Assembly: GCA_905202255.1 (NCBI GenBank)
Contig: CAJKRH010000015.1
Coordinates: forward strand, 1-39,603
Direction of reading: 5' to 3'
Source: an uncultured Ruminococcus sp.
Lineage (GTDB): Bacteria > Bacillota > Clostridia > Oscillospirales > CAG-272
DNA length: 39,603 nt
Positions 15,649-23,433 of the stretch are shown piece by piece (positions within the stretch are counted from its first letter, which is position 1; the number at the start of each line of letters is the position of its first letter). The notes below the pieces were generated by a model that saw nothing but the letters and a program-made list of their open reading frames with translations, made no database searches and had not been told where the DNA came from. Position numbers and translations under genes: made by a program.

Positions 15649-16772
15649 TTTTTGCTGTCCTTCCCGAATATTTTAGAGAAAAAGCTCTCTTTTTTTGTGT
15701 AGTTTCCGTTTCCGCAGGCTGTGGCGAATTTACGCAGGGCTTCTTTCTGCTCCTCGTTCATGCCTTTCGGCACCTCAACCGTAACCTTGAATATGAGGTC
15801 GCCTCTGCCCTTTCCGTTGCTGTAGGGGATGCCCTTTCCCTTGATGGTAAAGGATTTGCCTGTCTGTGTTCCCTCGGGTATCGTATATGTTGTCTCGCCC
15901 TCAAGCGTAGGCACGCGAAGCTCTGCGCCGAGTGCCGCCTCAGGGAATGTTATCGGTATCTCGCAGTAGATATTGAAGCCGTCGCGCTCGAATATCGGAT
16001 GCGGTCTTACCTGAACGGAAATATAAAGGTCGCCCGTGGGTCCGTTGTTGCGTCCGCAGTTGCCCATGCCGCGCAGGGCTATCTTCTGCCCGTTGTCGAT
16101 GCCGGCGGGGATGGAGACCTCCAAAGTCTTGGAAACAGTCTTGAGTCCCGCGCCCTTGCATGCCTTGCAGGGGTCGGTGACTACAGTCCCCTTGCCGCCG
16201 CAGGCATCGCAGACATGAGAGGTCTGGAAAACGCCGAAGGGTGTTTTCTGCTGTGTCTTTATCTGACCCGTGCCGCCGCATTTGGAGCAGACCTTGGGTG
16301 TTGTTCCCTTTGCCGCGCCTGTTCCGCCGCACTCTGTGCAGCGCTCAACGCGCTGATATTTTATATCCTTTTTGCAGCCGAAAGCCGCTTCTTCAAATGA
16401 TATATATACTCTCGAAAGCAGGTCGTCTCCGCGCTCCGGACCTGTTCTCGTCCTTCTCGAACCGCCGCCGAAGCCGCCGAACATATCCGAGAATATATCG
16501 GAGATATCGAAGCCCTCGAAGCCGCTGAAGCCCGCTCCGCCGCTGTAGTTGCCTTCTGCCGCTTCCGCGCCGAACTGGTCATACTTTGCCCGCTTGTCCG
16601 CATCGGAAAGCACGGCATATGCCTGATTTATCTCCTTGAATTTTGCCTCCGCGTCCTTGTCTCCCGGGTTCATATCGGGATGATATTTCTTTGCAAGCGC
16701 ACGGTACGCCTTTTTTATTTCGTCATCGCTCGCAGTCTTCGCAACTCCGAGAATTTCATAATAATCTCTCAT
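15645..16772 (-). CDS. dnaJ: Chaperone protein DnaJ (Hsp40)
   Basis: Co-chaperone that delivers unfolded clients to DnaK and stimulates its ATPase. The 375-residue protein has a complete J-domain (1-70) with the essential HPD in KKYHPDMNPGDKD, a Gly/Phe-rich linker (about 75-115: SGGAGFSGFEGFDISDIFSD), four CxxCxGxG zinc-binding repeats (CTECGGTG, CSKCGGTG, CDACGGKG, CKACKGAG) at about 145-215, and the client-binding C-terminal domains. The last zinc repeat reads CKACKGAG, still with all cysteines. It is separated from dnaK by an unusually long, structured 263-nt spacer. Confidence 0.97.
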   Translation of the reverse strand: MRDYYEILGVAKTASDDEIKKAYRALAKKYHPDMNPGDKDAEAKFKEINQAYAVLSDADKRAKYDQFGAEAAEGNYSGGAGFSGFEGFDISDIFSDMFGGFGGGSRRTRTGPERGDDLLSRVYISFEEAAFGCKKDIKYQRVERCTECGGTGAAKGTTPKVCSKCGGTGQIKTQQKTPFGVFQTSHVCDACGGKGTVVTDPCKACKGAGLKTVSKTLEVSIPAGIDNGQKIALRGMGNCGRNNGPTGDLYISVQVRPHPIFERDGFNIYCEIPITFPEAALGAELRVPTLEGETTYTIPEGTQTGKSFTIKGKGIPYSNGKGRGDLIFKVTVEVPKGMNEEQKEALRKFATACGNGNYTKKESFFSKIFGKDSKK

Positions 16773-17035
16773 TTAAGTACCTCTGTTTATAAAGCCTGAT
16801 AGGGGATAGATAAAAATGTGCAGAATCGTCGAAAACCGTTTTGTCGGCGTACAATTGTACGGTAGAAACGGTTTTCGGCGATAGGAAAAGTGAAATATGA
16901 TAAGACGAAAGAATCCGCAGGATTCTCTCCTTATTCCGAGAAAGATTCCCGCCATGTATATACAAAACGGGAATCTTATCTTATTTGTCAACTCGTTTCA
17001 CTTTTTCCGGTCTGCGCTTTTTTAGCATCCCCTGA
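16773..17035. other. Folded intergenic spacer between dnaK and dnaJ
   Basis: No credible gene. In plus-strand coordinates it holds: a 12-bp perfect inverted repeat (16830-16841 with 16866-16877) enclosing the 14-bp palindrome CGTACAATTGTACG (16848-16861); a small hairpin GAATCC/GGATTC (16911-16925); a 10-bp perfect hairpin AAGATTCCCG/CGGGAATCTT (16942-16977); and an outer pair GGAAAAGTGAAA/TTTCACTTTTTCC (16884-16895 with 16996-17008) that encloses the two preceding hairpins. A minus-strand TTGACA lies near 16984-16989 but no well-spaced -10 was found. Confidence 0.75.
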
Positions 17036-18871
17036 TTATTTTTCTTTATATTCGGCGTTAAAGCTGCCGTCCTCATTCTGCGTGCCTGCCGCGCCCTGTG
17101 CGTTATCCGCACCTGCTGCGCCCTGCGCCTCTGCCTGAGCCTTGTAAAGCTTCTCGGAGAGTGCATAGAATTTCTCGCGGAATGCGTCCATAGCTTTCTT
17201 GATGGCTTCCGTATCGTCGCCCTTTACGGCTTCCTTGAGCGTATTCAGCTCTGCCGTAACAGCCGCCTTCTCATCCTCGCTTACCTTGTCGCCAAGCTCT
17301 GCGAGCGTCTTTTCGCTCTGGAAGATGAGCGCTTCAGCCTGATTCTTTGTCTCTACGGCATCCTTGAGCTTCTTATCCTCTTCGGCATACTTCTCCGCAT
17401 CCTTTACGGCGCGGTCGATGTCTTCCTTGCTCATGTTGGAGGAAGAAGTGATTGTGATGTGCTGTTCCTTGCCTGTGCCCTTGTCGGTTGCGGAAACATT
17501 TACGATACCGTTTGCATCGATATCGAAAGTAACCTCAATCTGCGGAACACCGCGGGGAGCGGCGGGAATACCGTCAAGCGAGAATCTGCCGAGCGTTGTA
17601 TTTGCGGCAGCCATTTCGCGCTCGCCCTGAAGAACATGGATTTCAACCGATGTCTGACCGTCAGCCGCAGTTGAGAATACCTGTGACTTCTTTACGGGGA
17701 TGGTGGTGTTTCTGTCTATAATCTTTGTGCAGATGCCGCCGAGCGTCTCGATACCGAGTGAAAGCGGTGTAACATCAAGAAGGAGCAGATCCTTTACATC
17801 GCCGCCGAGCACGCCTGCCTGAACAGCCGCACCGATGGCAACGCACTCATCGGGGTTGATTCCCTTGAAAGGTTCCTTGCCGATGAAGGAACGGATAGCT
17901 TCCTGAACTGCGGGTATTCTTGTGGAACCGCCTACGAGCAGTACCTTGTCAATCTGTGCCGTTGTAAGGTTTGCATCGCGCATAGCGTTCTTTACAGGGG
18001 TCATTGTAGCCTCTACGAGGTCTGCGGTTATCCTGTCGAATTCGGCGCGTGTGAGTGTGGCATCAAAGTGCTTTGCGCCTGTAGCGTCGGCTGTGATGAA
18101 AGGCAGATTGATATTTGCGCTCATCATGCCGGAAAGCTCTATCTTAGCCTTCTCTGCGGCTTCCTTCAGTCTCTGAAGAGCCATCTTGTCCTTGCGCAGG
18201 TCAATGCCGCCGTTTTCTTTTGCAAACTTGTCTGCAATCCAGTCGATTACTCTGTTATCAAAATCGTCGCCGCCGAGTCTTGTGTTACCGTTTGTGGCGA
18301 GAACCTCGAATACGCCGTCCGAAATCTCGAGGATGGATACATCGAATGTACCGCCGCCGAGGTCATAAATCATGACCTTCTGCTCCTTCGGGTCTTTATC
18401 AACGCCGTAAGCGAGAGCTGCGGCTGTCGGCTCATTTATGATACGAAGAACTTCGAGTCCCGCAATCTTGCCGGCATCCTTTGTAGCCTGTCTCTGTGCA
18501 TCGGAGAAGTAAGCGGGGACTGTGATGACAGCCTGTGTGACAGGTGTGCCGAGATAAGCCTCAGCATCGTCCTTGAGCTTCTTCAGAATCATAGCGGAAA
18601 TTTCCTGGGGCGTATACTTCTTGCCGTCTATCTCAACGGTGTAGTTTGTACCCATTTCGCGCTTGATGCTCATTATTGTTCTTTCAGGATTTGTGATTGC
18701 CTGTCTCTTTGCAACCTGACCGATTATTCTTTCGCCTGTCTTTGAAAATGCGACAACGGAAGGAGTTGTTCTCGAGCCCTCGGGGTTAGTGATAACCACG
18801 GGTTCGCCGCCCTCATAAACCGCAACGCATGAATTTGTAGTACCAAGGTCAATACCGATAATTTTAGCCAT
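17036..18871 (-). CDS. dnaK: Chaperone protein DnaK (Hsp70)
   Basis: ATP-dependent chaperone of protein folding and disaggregation. The 611-residue protein has the Hsp70 signatures GIDLGTTNSCVAV (5-17), MIYDLGGGTFDVSILEIS and LLVGGSTRIPAVQE, the interdomain linker DLLLLDVTPLSLGIE, and a substrate-binding domain with the Gram-positive type lid. The nucleotide-binding domain lacks the ~24-residue insert of proteobacterial DnaK, as expected for Firmicutes (the segment around KRQAITNPERTIMS is continuous). The C-terminus is an Ala/Gly/Gln-rich tail ending in NAEYKEK rather than the more common acidic EEVD-like or VDDK end. Start: GGAGG about 8 nt before the ATG. It lies 67 nt after grpE in the CIRCE-controlled operon. 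Confidence 0.97.
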   Translation of the reverse strand: MAKIIGIDLGTTNSCVAVYEGGEPVVITNPEGSRTTPSVVAFSKTGERIIGQVAKRQAITNPERTIMSIKREMGTNYTVEIDGKKYTPQEISAMILKKLKDDAEAYLGTPVTQAVITVPAYFSDAQRQATKDAGKIAGLEVLRIINEPTAAALAYGVDKDPKEQKVMIYDLGGGTFDVSILEISDGVFEVLATNGNTRLGGDDFDNRVIDWIADKFAKENGGIDLRKDKMALQRLKEAAEKAKIELSGMMSANINLPFITADATGAKHFDATLTRAEFDRITADLVEATMTPVKNAMRDANLTTAQIDKVLLVGGSTRIPAVQEAIRSFIGKEPFKGINPDECVAIGAAVQAGVLGGDVKDLLLLDVTPLSLGIETLGGICTKIIDRNTTIPVKKSQVFSTAADGQTSVEIHVLQGEREMAAANTTLGRFSLDGIPAAPRGVPQIEVTFDIDANGIVNVSATDKGTGKEQHITITSSSNMSKEDIDRAVKDAEKYAEEDKKLKDAVETKNQAEALIFQSEKTLAELGDKVSEDEKAAVTAELNTLKEAVKGDDTEAIKKAMDAFREKFYALSEKLYKAQAEAQGAAGADNAQGAAGTQNEDGSFNAEYKEK

Positions 18872-18938
18872 AATAATTACCTCCGAAATATATAAAAGTT
18901 TTTGTTTTCGTTTTTAGATTTTCATATAAGCTATGCAC

Positions 18939-19520
18939 TTATACATTCGCGACTTTGACGACTGCGTGACGCAGTATCCTGTCGCCTTTTTTGTAGCCTT
19001 TCTGCAAAACTTCGGCTACCGTGTTTTCGCCGAGCTCTTCGTCCTCTACCTGCATAACAGCATTGTGAACTACCGGATCGAACGCGTCGCCGCGTGCGCC
19101 GTAGGCTTCGACTCCGAGCTTTCCGAGTGCCTCGGAAAACTGCTTTATTATCATCTTCACGCCGTCCGCGAGGCTTTCTCCGTCGGTGCAAAGCGCCGCC
19201 CTCTCGAGATTGTCCGCCACGGGAAGTACGGCAGAGAGCGCACTTTCGTATGCGTCCGCATATATTCCCTCTTTTTCTTTCTGCGTTCTTCTGCGGAAGT
19301 TATCGTACTCCGCGAGCATACGCAGATATTTATCGGATGTCTCGGCGAGCTCCTTTTTCAGCTTTTCGTTCTCGGCTGTCAGCGCTTTGTTTTCGCTTTT
19401 CAGCTTTGACGCCTTATCCGGCTTTGCTTCGGTCTCGGTTTCCTGTGCTTCCGCTTTTACCTCTTCGGTAGCCGCCTCTGCTGCCGCTTCCTTTGCCGCC
19501 GTCTTTGTTTCCTCTGTCAT
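18939..19520 (-). CDS. grpE: Nucleotide exchange factor GrpE
   Basis: Releases ADP from DnaK and helps set the heat-shock response. The 193-residue protein starts with a low-complexity Ala/Glu/Thr/Lys stretch (1-40), continues as a long coiled coil (about 40-100: SENKALTAENEKLKKELAET) and ends with the beta-domain signature FDPVVHNAVMQVEDEELGEN, VAEVLQKGYKKGDRILRHA. Length is usual. Start: GGAGG about 12 nt before the ATG. Located between hrcA (26 nt upstream) and dnaK. Confidence 0.96.
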   Translation of the reverse strand: MTEETKTAAKEAAAEAATEEVKAEAQETETEAKPDKASKLKSENKALTAENEKLKKELAETSDKYLRMLAEYDNFRRRTQKEKEGIYADAYESALSAVLPVADNLERAALCTDGESLADGVKMIIKQFSEALGKLGVEAYGARGDAFDPVVHNAVMQVEDEELGENTVAEVLQKGYKKGDRILRHAVVKVANV

Positions 19521-19546
19521 TTTTTATTTATACCTCCGATTTTGTG

Positions 19547-20626
19547 CTAATTATTGCCGCCGTGCTCCGAACCGTCGGTTAAGAGCGCATCGCCCGCAAG
19601 CGAAGCAATTTCGCCCGCAAGGTATTCCATCGTGGAAACGACCTTTGAATAATCCATCCGGCTCGGTCCGAAAACGCCTATGGCGCCCACCACCTTGCCG
19701 CCGACCTTGAATTTCTTGAAAACAAGTGCCGAATTATCCGCGAGGTTGTCGTTCTCATCGTCGATGAAAATATTCACCTTATCGTTATCGGCGCGCGAAA
19801 GCATACCGACAATATCGTTTTTCTTCTCGAGCATATCGAAAATTTTCTTCATCTGATCGACATTGGAAAATTCGGGATATTCGAGCAGCTTGTCGACGCC
19901 CTCGAAATGGACCTCCGTTTCACCGCCGCCGAGCTCGCCGTAAACCGACTTTATCGCGGAGGAAACAATGTGTCCGTATTCCCCCATGCCGTCCTCTATG
20001 CGCATCATCATAGGAAGCGTTATCATAGTGTAAGGTACGCCGGCTATATTTTTGTTCAGCAGCACGACGAAATCATTTATCGCCTGTTCCGGTATCTCCT
20101 CTTCCGAGCGTATATGGCAGGTCTTTACCTTGCCGTCCGGCATCCGCATTACTATAAGGTAGTTATGCGCATCGAGATACATCGAGGAAAATCCGGAAAC
20201 TACCGTGTCCGTATCTCCCGCCTTTATCGAAACGGTGGAGTAATTTGTAAGAGAGGTTATCAGCTTCGATGCCGAGCGAAGAATCGTATCAAGCTCGCCG
20301 ACTCTGTTTTTGAGCAGATTGTTGAGCTTGAGTATTTCGCTTGCCGTCAGCTTGTAATCCTCCATCAGACTGTCCACATAGAAGCGGTAGCCGAGCGTTG
20401 TCGGCACTCTGCCGGCGGATGTGTGCGGCTGCTCGAGATAGCCGAGAGCCTCAAGCTCCGCCATTTCACTGCGTATCGTGGCAGGTGAAAAAGGAAAACC
20501 GCCGAGCGTCATAAGCGTTTTGGAACCGACAGGCTCGCCGCTTGTGACATGGGATTCTATCACGCTGCGAAGAATCTGCTTCTTTCTGTCGCTGAGTTCG
20601 CATCCCACGGGAAGATTGCTATCCAT
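19547..20626 (-). CDS. hrcA: Heat-inducible transcription repressor HrcA
   Basis: Repressor that binds CIRCE operators and is kept active by GroEL; it controls this operon itself. The 359-residue protein has the N-terminal winged helix (LSDRKKQILRSVIESHVTSG, EPVGSKTL, FSPATIRSEMAELEALGYL, EQPHTSAGRVPT) and the C-terminal signature region ending IGVFGPSRMDYSKVVSTMEY. Start: the frame is open to 20671, but that codon lies inside the CIRCE operator. AAGGAGG followed about 10 nt later by ATG at 20626 gives the normal N-terminus MDSNLPVGCELSDRKK. First gene of the operon. Confidence 0.96.
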   Translation of the reverse strand: MDSNLPVGCELSDRKKQILRSVIESHVTSGEPVGSKTLMTLGGFPFSPATIRSEMAELEALGYLEQPHTSAGRVPTTLGYRFYVDSLMEDYKLTASEILKLNNLLKNRVGELDTILRSASKLITSLTNYSTVSIKAGDTDTVVSGFSSMYLDAHNYLIVMRMPDGKVKTCHIRSEEEIPEQAINDFVVLLNKNIAGVPYTMITLPMMMRIEDGMGEYGHIVSSAIKSVYGELGGGETEVHFEGVDKLLEYPEFSNVDQMKKIFDMLEKKNDIVGMLSRADNDKVNIFIDDENDNLADNSALVFKKFKVGGKVVGAIGVFGPSRMDYSKVVSTMEYLAGEIASLAGDALLTDGSEHGGNN

Positions 20627-20651
20627 TATTTCCGCACCTCCTTGTCTGATT

Positions 20652-20678
20652 TTAGCACTCGAAGCGGTCAAGTGCTAA
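20652..20678. promoter_or_regulatory. CIRCE operator (HrcA binding site)
   Basis: Minus-strand arms TTAGCACTT and GAGTGCTAA separated by 9 nt. The consensus is TTAGCACTC-N9-GAGTGCTAA, so only one position differs. It lies between the hrcA promoter and the hrcA ribosome binding site, the classical location just downstream of the transcription start. Confidence 0.97.
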
Positions 20679-20689
20679 TTACAGTATAA

Positions 20690-20718
20690 AATGTACCACT
20701 TATCCTCCGTTTTGTCAA
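20690..20718 (-). promoter_or_regulatory. Promoter of the hrcA-grpE-dnaK-dnaJ-prmA operon
   Basis: Minus-strand TTGACA, 17-nt spacer, TACATT. The predicted start near 20683 lies just before the CIRCE element, so HrcA would block initiation or early elongation. The -10 box is imperfect (four of six). Confidence 0.65.
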
Positions 20719-20880
20719 GAGTTTTTTTAAATTTATTTGTGAACTTTTTATTAACAAATGGGCTTTTTATCACTTTTGCCTCTTTTGTGCCAAAGGGGTT
20801 CGGCACCGTTCGCGCCCGCGCCCGTTTTTCCGCCAAAATGCGATTTTTTGCGATACGCCAATATTTTTTCCGAAAAGGGG
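20719..20880. other. Divergent spacer between heat-shock and thiT promoters
   Basis: AT- then GC-rich sequence with no credible gene. A small hairpin (GTGCC/GGCAC around 20789-20809 on the plus strand) and a GC-rich GCGCCCGCGCCCG tract are the only features seen. Confidence 0.5.
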
Positions 20881-20909
20881 TTGACAAATCATCCTTTTCA
20901 TATTATTAT
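20881..20909 (+). promoter_or_regulatory. Promoter of thiT
   Basis: TTGACA (20881-20886), 17-nt spacer, TATTAT (20904-20909). The transcript would start about 15 nt before the TPP aptamer. Confidence 0.88.
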
Positions 20910-20930
20910 ATATGCGAACCGCAAAATATA

Positions 20931-21022
20931 TAATCAGGGGCGCTGATATTTATCGGCTGAGACGAGGATGTTATCCGAGAACCCTTTTACCTGATATGGA
21001 TAATGCCATCGTAGGAAGATTA
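20931..21022 (+). promoter_or_regulatory. TPP riboswitch (THI element)
   Basis: Aptamer for thiamine pyrophosphate controlling thiT. Conserved core pieces are in order: GGGGCG after the P1 strand TAATC, GCTGAGA (20956-20962), GAGAACCC, ACCTGAT (20989-20995), GGATAATGCCA (20998-21008) and CGTAGGAAG, closed by P1 strand GATTA (21018-21022). The 20-nt GGATGTTATCC hairpin arm is the variable P3a. It is followed by a terminator hairpin, so high TPP should stop transcription. Confidence 0.96.
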
Positions 21023-21045
21023 AGATACTTGCAATATCTCTTTTT

Positions 21046-21080
21046 ATACCGCGATGTATATCTGCGGTATTTTTTATTTT
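21046..21080 (+). terminator. Expression-platform terminator of the TPP riboswitch
   Basis: Stem ATACCGC (21046-21052) with GCGGTAT (21064-21070), 11-nt loop, followed by TTTTTATTTT. It lies between the aptamer and the thiT ribosome binding site (AAGGAGG at 21085-21091), so it fits transcriptional attenuation. Confidence 0.85.
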
Positions 21081-21100
21081 CTTCAAGGAGGTTTTTCATT

Positions 21101-21775
21101 ATGTCAAAAGAAAAAACCAAACTCAGCTTCCGAGAGAGAAACAGTAGACTCCGCAAGCTTGTTACCTGCGCTATGCTTATCGCCATAGCAATAGTACTTA
21201 CATTCGTTGTTGTTTACGAATCGCCTTTCGGCGGCAGCGTAACAGTCCTTTCCATGCTCCCTATAGTTCTCATCGGCTATCTCTACGGAGTAAAGTGGGG
21301 CTTCGGTTCCGCGCTCGTTTTCGGCATACTCAAGATACTTGTGAGCATGAAAACAGTTTCCGCGCTCTTTATGCCCGGTGACAGCCAGCAGCTCTGGTGG
21401 AAAGCTATCCTTATCTGCCTGCTTGACTATGTTATCGCATATACCGTACTCGGTGTTGCTTCCCTTTTCAGAAAGATAGGCAAGCCTTCTGCCGCTCTTG
21501 GTATAGGCGCTCTCGTTGCCTGCGTATGCCGCTATATCGTTCATGTTATTTCCGGAGCTATTTTCTATGGTTCATGGGCAAGCTGGTTCTTCGGCGAGCT
21601 CGGCGAAACCGGTGCGGCAATAATGGAAAAGTATTCCGGTGCTTCCCTCTCGATTCTTTATTCCGTTCTGTACAATGCCATTTACATGATTCCCGAAACA
21701 ATTCTTACCACAGTCGCCGCATTCATCATAGGCGCTGTTCCTTTCATCACAAAGCAGGCTGATTTCGAGTCATAA
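21101..21775 (+). CDS. thiT: Energy-coupled thiamine transporter ThiT
   Basis: Substrate-binding S component of an ECF transporter that imports thiamine; it needs the shared EcfA/A'/T module, which is not in this window. The 224-residue protein has a basic N-terminus (1-20) and about six hydrophobic segments. The family features include the early TFVVVYESPFGGSVTVLSML stretch, YGVKWGFGSALVFGILKIL, and the substrate-pocket region HVISGAIFYGSWA. Length is slightly above the ~180-200 usual for ThiT because of the hydrophilic N-terminus and the loop GELGETGAAIMEKYSG. Start: AAGGAGG 9 nt before the ATG; the longer frame from 20912 runs through the riboswitch and was rejected. Regulation by TPP supports the thiamine assignment. 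Confidence 0.95.
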   Translation: MSKEKTKLSFRERNSRLRKLVTCAMLIAIAIVLTFVVVYESPFGGSVTVLSMLPIVLIGYLYGVKWGFGSALVFGILKILVSMKTVSALFMPGDSQQLWWKAILICLLDYVIAYTVLGVASLFRKIGKPSAALGIGALVACVCRYIVHVISGAIFYGSWASWFFGELGETGAAIMEKYSGASLSILYSVLYNAIYMIPETILTTVAAFIIGAVPFITKQADFES

Positions 21776-21819
21776 GCAAATTCCGCTGTCCCGGGCAACT
21801 ACCTCGCTTTGGGCAAAAT

Positions 21820-21856
21820 AAAAAAGCGCACATTTGGGGGGATTGTGCGCTTTTTT
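21820..21856. terminator. Bidirectional terminator between thiT and the divIC-like gene
   Basis: GCGCACA (21826-21832) pairs with TGTGCGC (21844-21850), flanked by six A residues on one side and six T residues on the other. It can end transcripts from both converging sides. Confidence 0.93.
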
Positions 21857-21870
21857 GTTGTATGATTTTG

Positions 21871-22137
21871 TCAGTCTTCGGATTTGAAAACTATTTCTCC
21901 GCCCATGCGGTAGCCGTTTTTGCGCATATAGCGCTCTATGTAGGCGTCCTCATCGAGCGAATATTCATAATCCAGTTCCTCGAGCCGGAATTTGCAATCG
22001 TCCAGCTTTGCCATCGCCGTATCGCGCTCCGTTTCGAGGTCGCTTAACTGCAGGCGAAGCGTTATCACGGAAAAAAGGCAGAATACGAGAAAAACAAAAA
22101 ATATAAATTTCGGCATAAAGCCGGTCTTTTTTTTCAC
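21871..22137 (-). CDS. Septum formation initiator, DivIC/FtsB-like
   Basis: Small bitopic divisome protein of 88 residues. A short basic cytoplasmic end (KKKTGFMPK) is followed by one transmembrane helix (FIFFVFLVFCLFSVITL, about 10-27) and a coiled coil (LQLSDLETERDTAMAKLDDC), then the conserved acidic end (YIERYMRKNGYRMGGEIVF). Start: GTG at 22137, overlapping the yabQ stop as GTGA, with GGAGGTGG just upstream. The frame is open further upstream but only inside yabQ in another frame. Its place after yabQ is where divIC lies in Bacillus and many Clostridia. DivIC and FtsL are alike at this length, so the exact name rests on context. Confidence 0.85.
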   Translation of the reverse strand: MKKKTGFMPKFIFFVFLVFCLFSVITLRLQLSDLETERDTAMAKLDDCKFRLEELDYEYSLDEDAYIERYMRKNGYRMGGEIVFKSED

Positions 22138-22763
22138 CGCATTTCCACCTCCGCATCTCTTGTAAATCCGTTTTCGGCACTTTTCAGCAGCTCCGAGCAA
22201 AGTTTTTTCGTATAGTCTCTCTGCCGCCTGTACGATATTTTTGCCGCGAGCGCGCCGACGGTTTTGGCAAATATCCACCGCACCGTGCGCATGGCAAACC
22301 CGCAAAAAAGCCTTATCGGTTTTATTATAATATACAAAATCCAATAAATCAAGATTTTTGCCGAAAAAATTATATGCCCCGAGAGATAAATCACCGCTTT
22401 TCCTATGCTTATATAGTAAAGCGTAAAGCCGAGCGCACCGAGAATAAAACCGAATATGCGGATTTCCCCCTCGTTTGTCGCGTAGGTGAGAAAAATAAAC
22501 GCCAGAGCACAGCCGAGGGTGAAAAGCAAGTCCTCGATGAAAACAAGCGCCGTATCTGCCGCTCCTGTCAGCGGCGCTTTTTCTCTTTTCTCAAAAAAAT
22601 GCTTCGGAGCAACCTTGAGATAAAACGGATTTGACTTAACGGGGCTGTCCGAGCGGCGCGCGATTCGGATTATCCTGAAAAAATCATAGTAAACGCCCGC
22701 CAGTGCGCCGAGCAGGAAAAATTTCAGTATATCGAGCGGATTATCGTAGAAAAATCCGTTCAT
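22134..22763 (-). CDS. yabQ: Spore cortex biosynthesis protein YabQ
   Basis: Multi-pass membrane protein needed for cortex formation in spore formers. The 209-residue protein shows the family's opening pattern (FFLLGALAGVYYDFFRIIR, residues 16-34) and three to four further hydrophobic segments at about 72-95, 103-125 and 128-150, followed by a basic C-terminus (KISYRRQRDYTKKLCSEL). It overlaps yabP by ATGA at its start and the divIC-like gene at its end, so the three are translationally coupled. The N-terminal motif plus context make the assignment good although the family is divergent. Confidence 0.88.
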   Translation of the reverse strand: MNGFFYDNPLDILKFFLLGALAGVYYDFFRIIRIARRSDSPVKSNPFYLKVAPKHFFEKREKAPLTGAADTALVFIEDLLFTLGCALAFIFLTYATNEGEIRIFGFILGALGFTLYYISIGKAVIYLSGHIIFSAKILIYWILYIIIKPIRLFCGFAMRTVRWIFAKTVGALAAKISYRRQRDYTKKLCSELLKSAENGFTRDAEVEMR

Positions 22764-23038
22764 TTCGCTCCCCGAAAGAATCTGCCCTTCTTTTTACCTG
22801 TCGCTCCGTCGCTGTATGAAAGCGACCAGAGCTTGCCCTCTATCGCGATCTCGCCCGTGCCGAGCGAAAGCTCCGATATATGAAGTCCCTCGCCCTCGAC
22901 AGTCAGTTCTCCGCCCTCCGTGTTCATGGAGACGGCATATTCATCGAAGCTGATGACATCGGTAACACCCGTCACCTTGATACTGCTCCTGTCCGCGATA
23001 TATATATTCTGACTTTTCGGCTTCGCCGTATTTTCCAT
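22760..23038 (-). CDS. yabP: Sporulation protein YabP
   Basis: Small protein of the YabP/YqfC family, required for spore coat or cortex assembly in Bacillus. The 92-residue sequence has the family's beta-rich pattern (IYIADRSSIKVTGVTDVISF, DEYAVSMNTEGGELTVEGEG, LHISELSLGTGEIAIEG). Start: GGAGG lies 6 nt before ATG at 23038; an upstream in-frame GTG at 23053 contains this binding site and was rejected. Overlaps yabQ by 4 nt. Confidence 0.9.
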   Translation of the reverse strand: MENTAKPKSQNIYIADRSSIKVTGVTDVISFDEYAVSMNTEGGELTVEGEGLHISELSLGTGEIAIEGKLWSLSYSDGATGKKKGRFFRGAK

Positions 23039-23114
23039 AAAAAACCTCCGCACAAATATATTTTTTCAAAAACATATTTATGCGGAAGACTTCCGTTTTA
23101 TTCCGAGCGCGCCG

Positions 23115-23354
23115 TCAGAGAACCTCGTAAAGCTCTCCCGCCTCGTTTTTCAGCGTATGTTCCTTTATATCGGTCACGCGGATTTTCACTATGCGCTCAC
23201 CGAAAGCAATCTCTATGATATCGCCGACTTTCACCTGATATGAAGCCTTGGCATCTCTGCCGTTCACCTTAACATGCTCGGTGTCGCAGGCACTGTTTGC
23301 CACGGTTCTGCGCTTGATTATGCGCGAAACCTTGAGATATTTGTCGAGTCTCAT
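23115..23354 (-). CDS. rqcP: S4-domain RNA-binding protein RqcP (YabO/HslR family)
   Basis: A 79-residue S4-domain protein. In Firmicutes RqcP works with RqcH in adding alanine tails to nascent chains on obstructed 50S subunits. The S4 motif is clear from residue 1: MRLDKYLKVSRIIKRRTVAN, then HVKVNGRDAKASYQVKVGD and IIEIAFGERIVKIRV. Start: GGAGGG about 5 nt before the ATG. It lies between HU and yabP as in Bacillus. A ~76-nt gap to yabP carries no obvious signal. Confidence 0.95.
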   Translation of the reverse strand: MRLDKYLKVSRIIKRRTVANSACDTEHVKVNGRDAKASYQVKVGDIIEIAFGERIVKIRVTDIKEHTLKNEAGELYEVL

Positions 23355-23393
23355 CCTGCCCTCCGTGTAGAATTATACCGTGTATTATAGAAT

Positions 23394-23427
23394 AAAAGGC
23401 TCCGAAAAAACGAAGCCCTTTTTTTGC
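23394..23427 (-). terminator. Terminator after the HU gene
   Basis: Minus-strand AAAGGGCTTCG pairs with CGGAGCCTTTT across a six-T loop (one G-U and one unpaired base), followed by TTTTATT. It begins about 7 nt after the HU stop codon, so a strong HU transcript may end here while some reads on into rqcP. Confidence 0.7.
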
Positions 23428-23433
23428 AGTTCC

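Noticed and set aside
16756..16991. Short minus-strand frames (69-72 codons) in the dnaK-dnaJ spacer
   Set aside because: They run through the strong inverted repeats and lack a ribosome binding site; the sequence is better explained as a folded spacer.
20675..20887. A 70-codon Lys-rich frame on the minus strand upstream of hrcA
   Set aside because: It covers the hrcA promoter and the end of CIRCE, has no ribosome binding site and no similarity I recognise.
20912..21100. Longer thiT start
   Set aside because: Would translate the TPP aptamer and its terminator; AAGGAGG is placed for the ATG at 21101.
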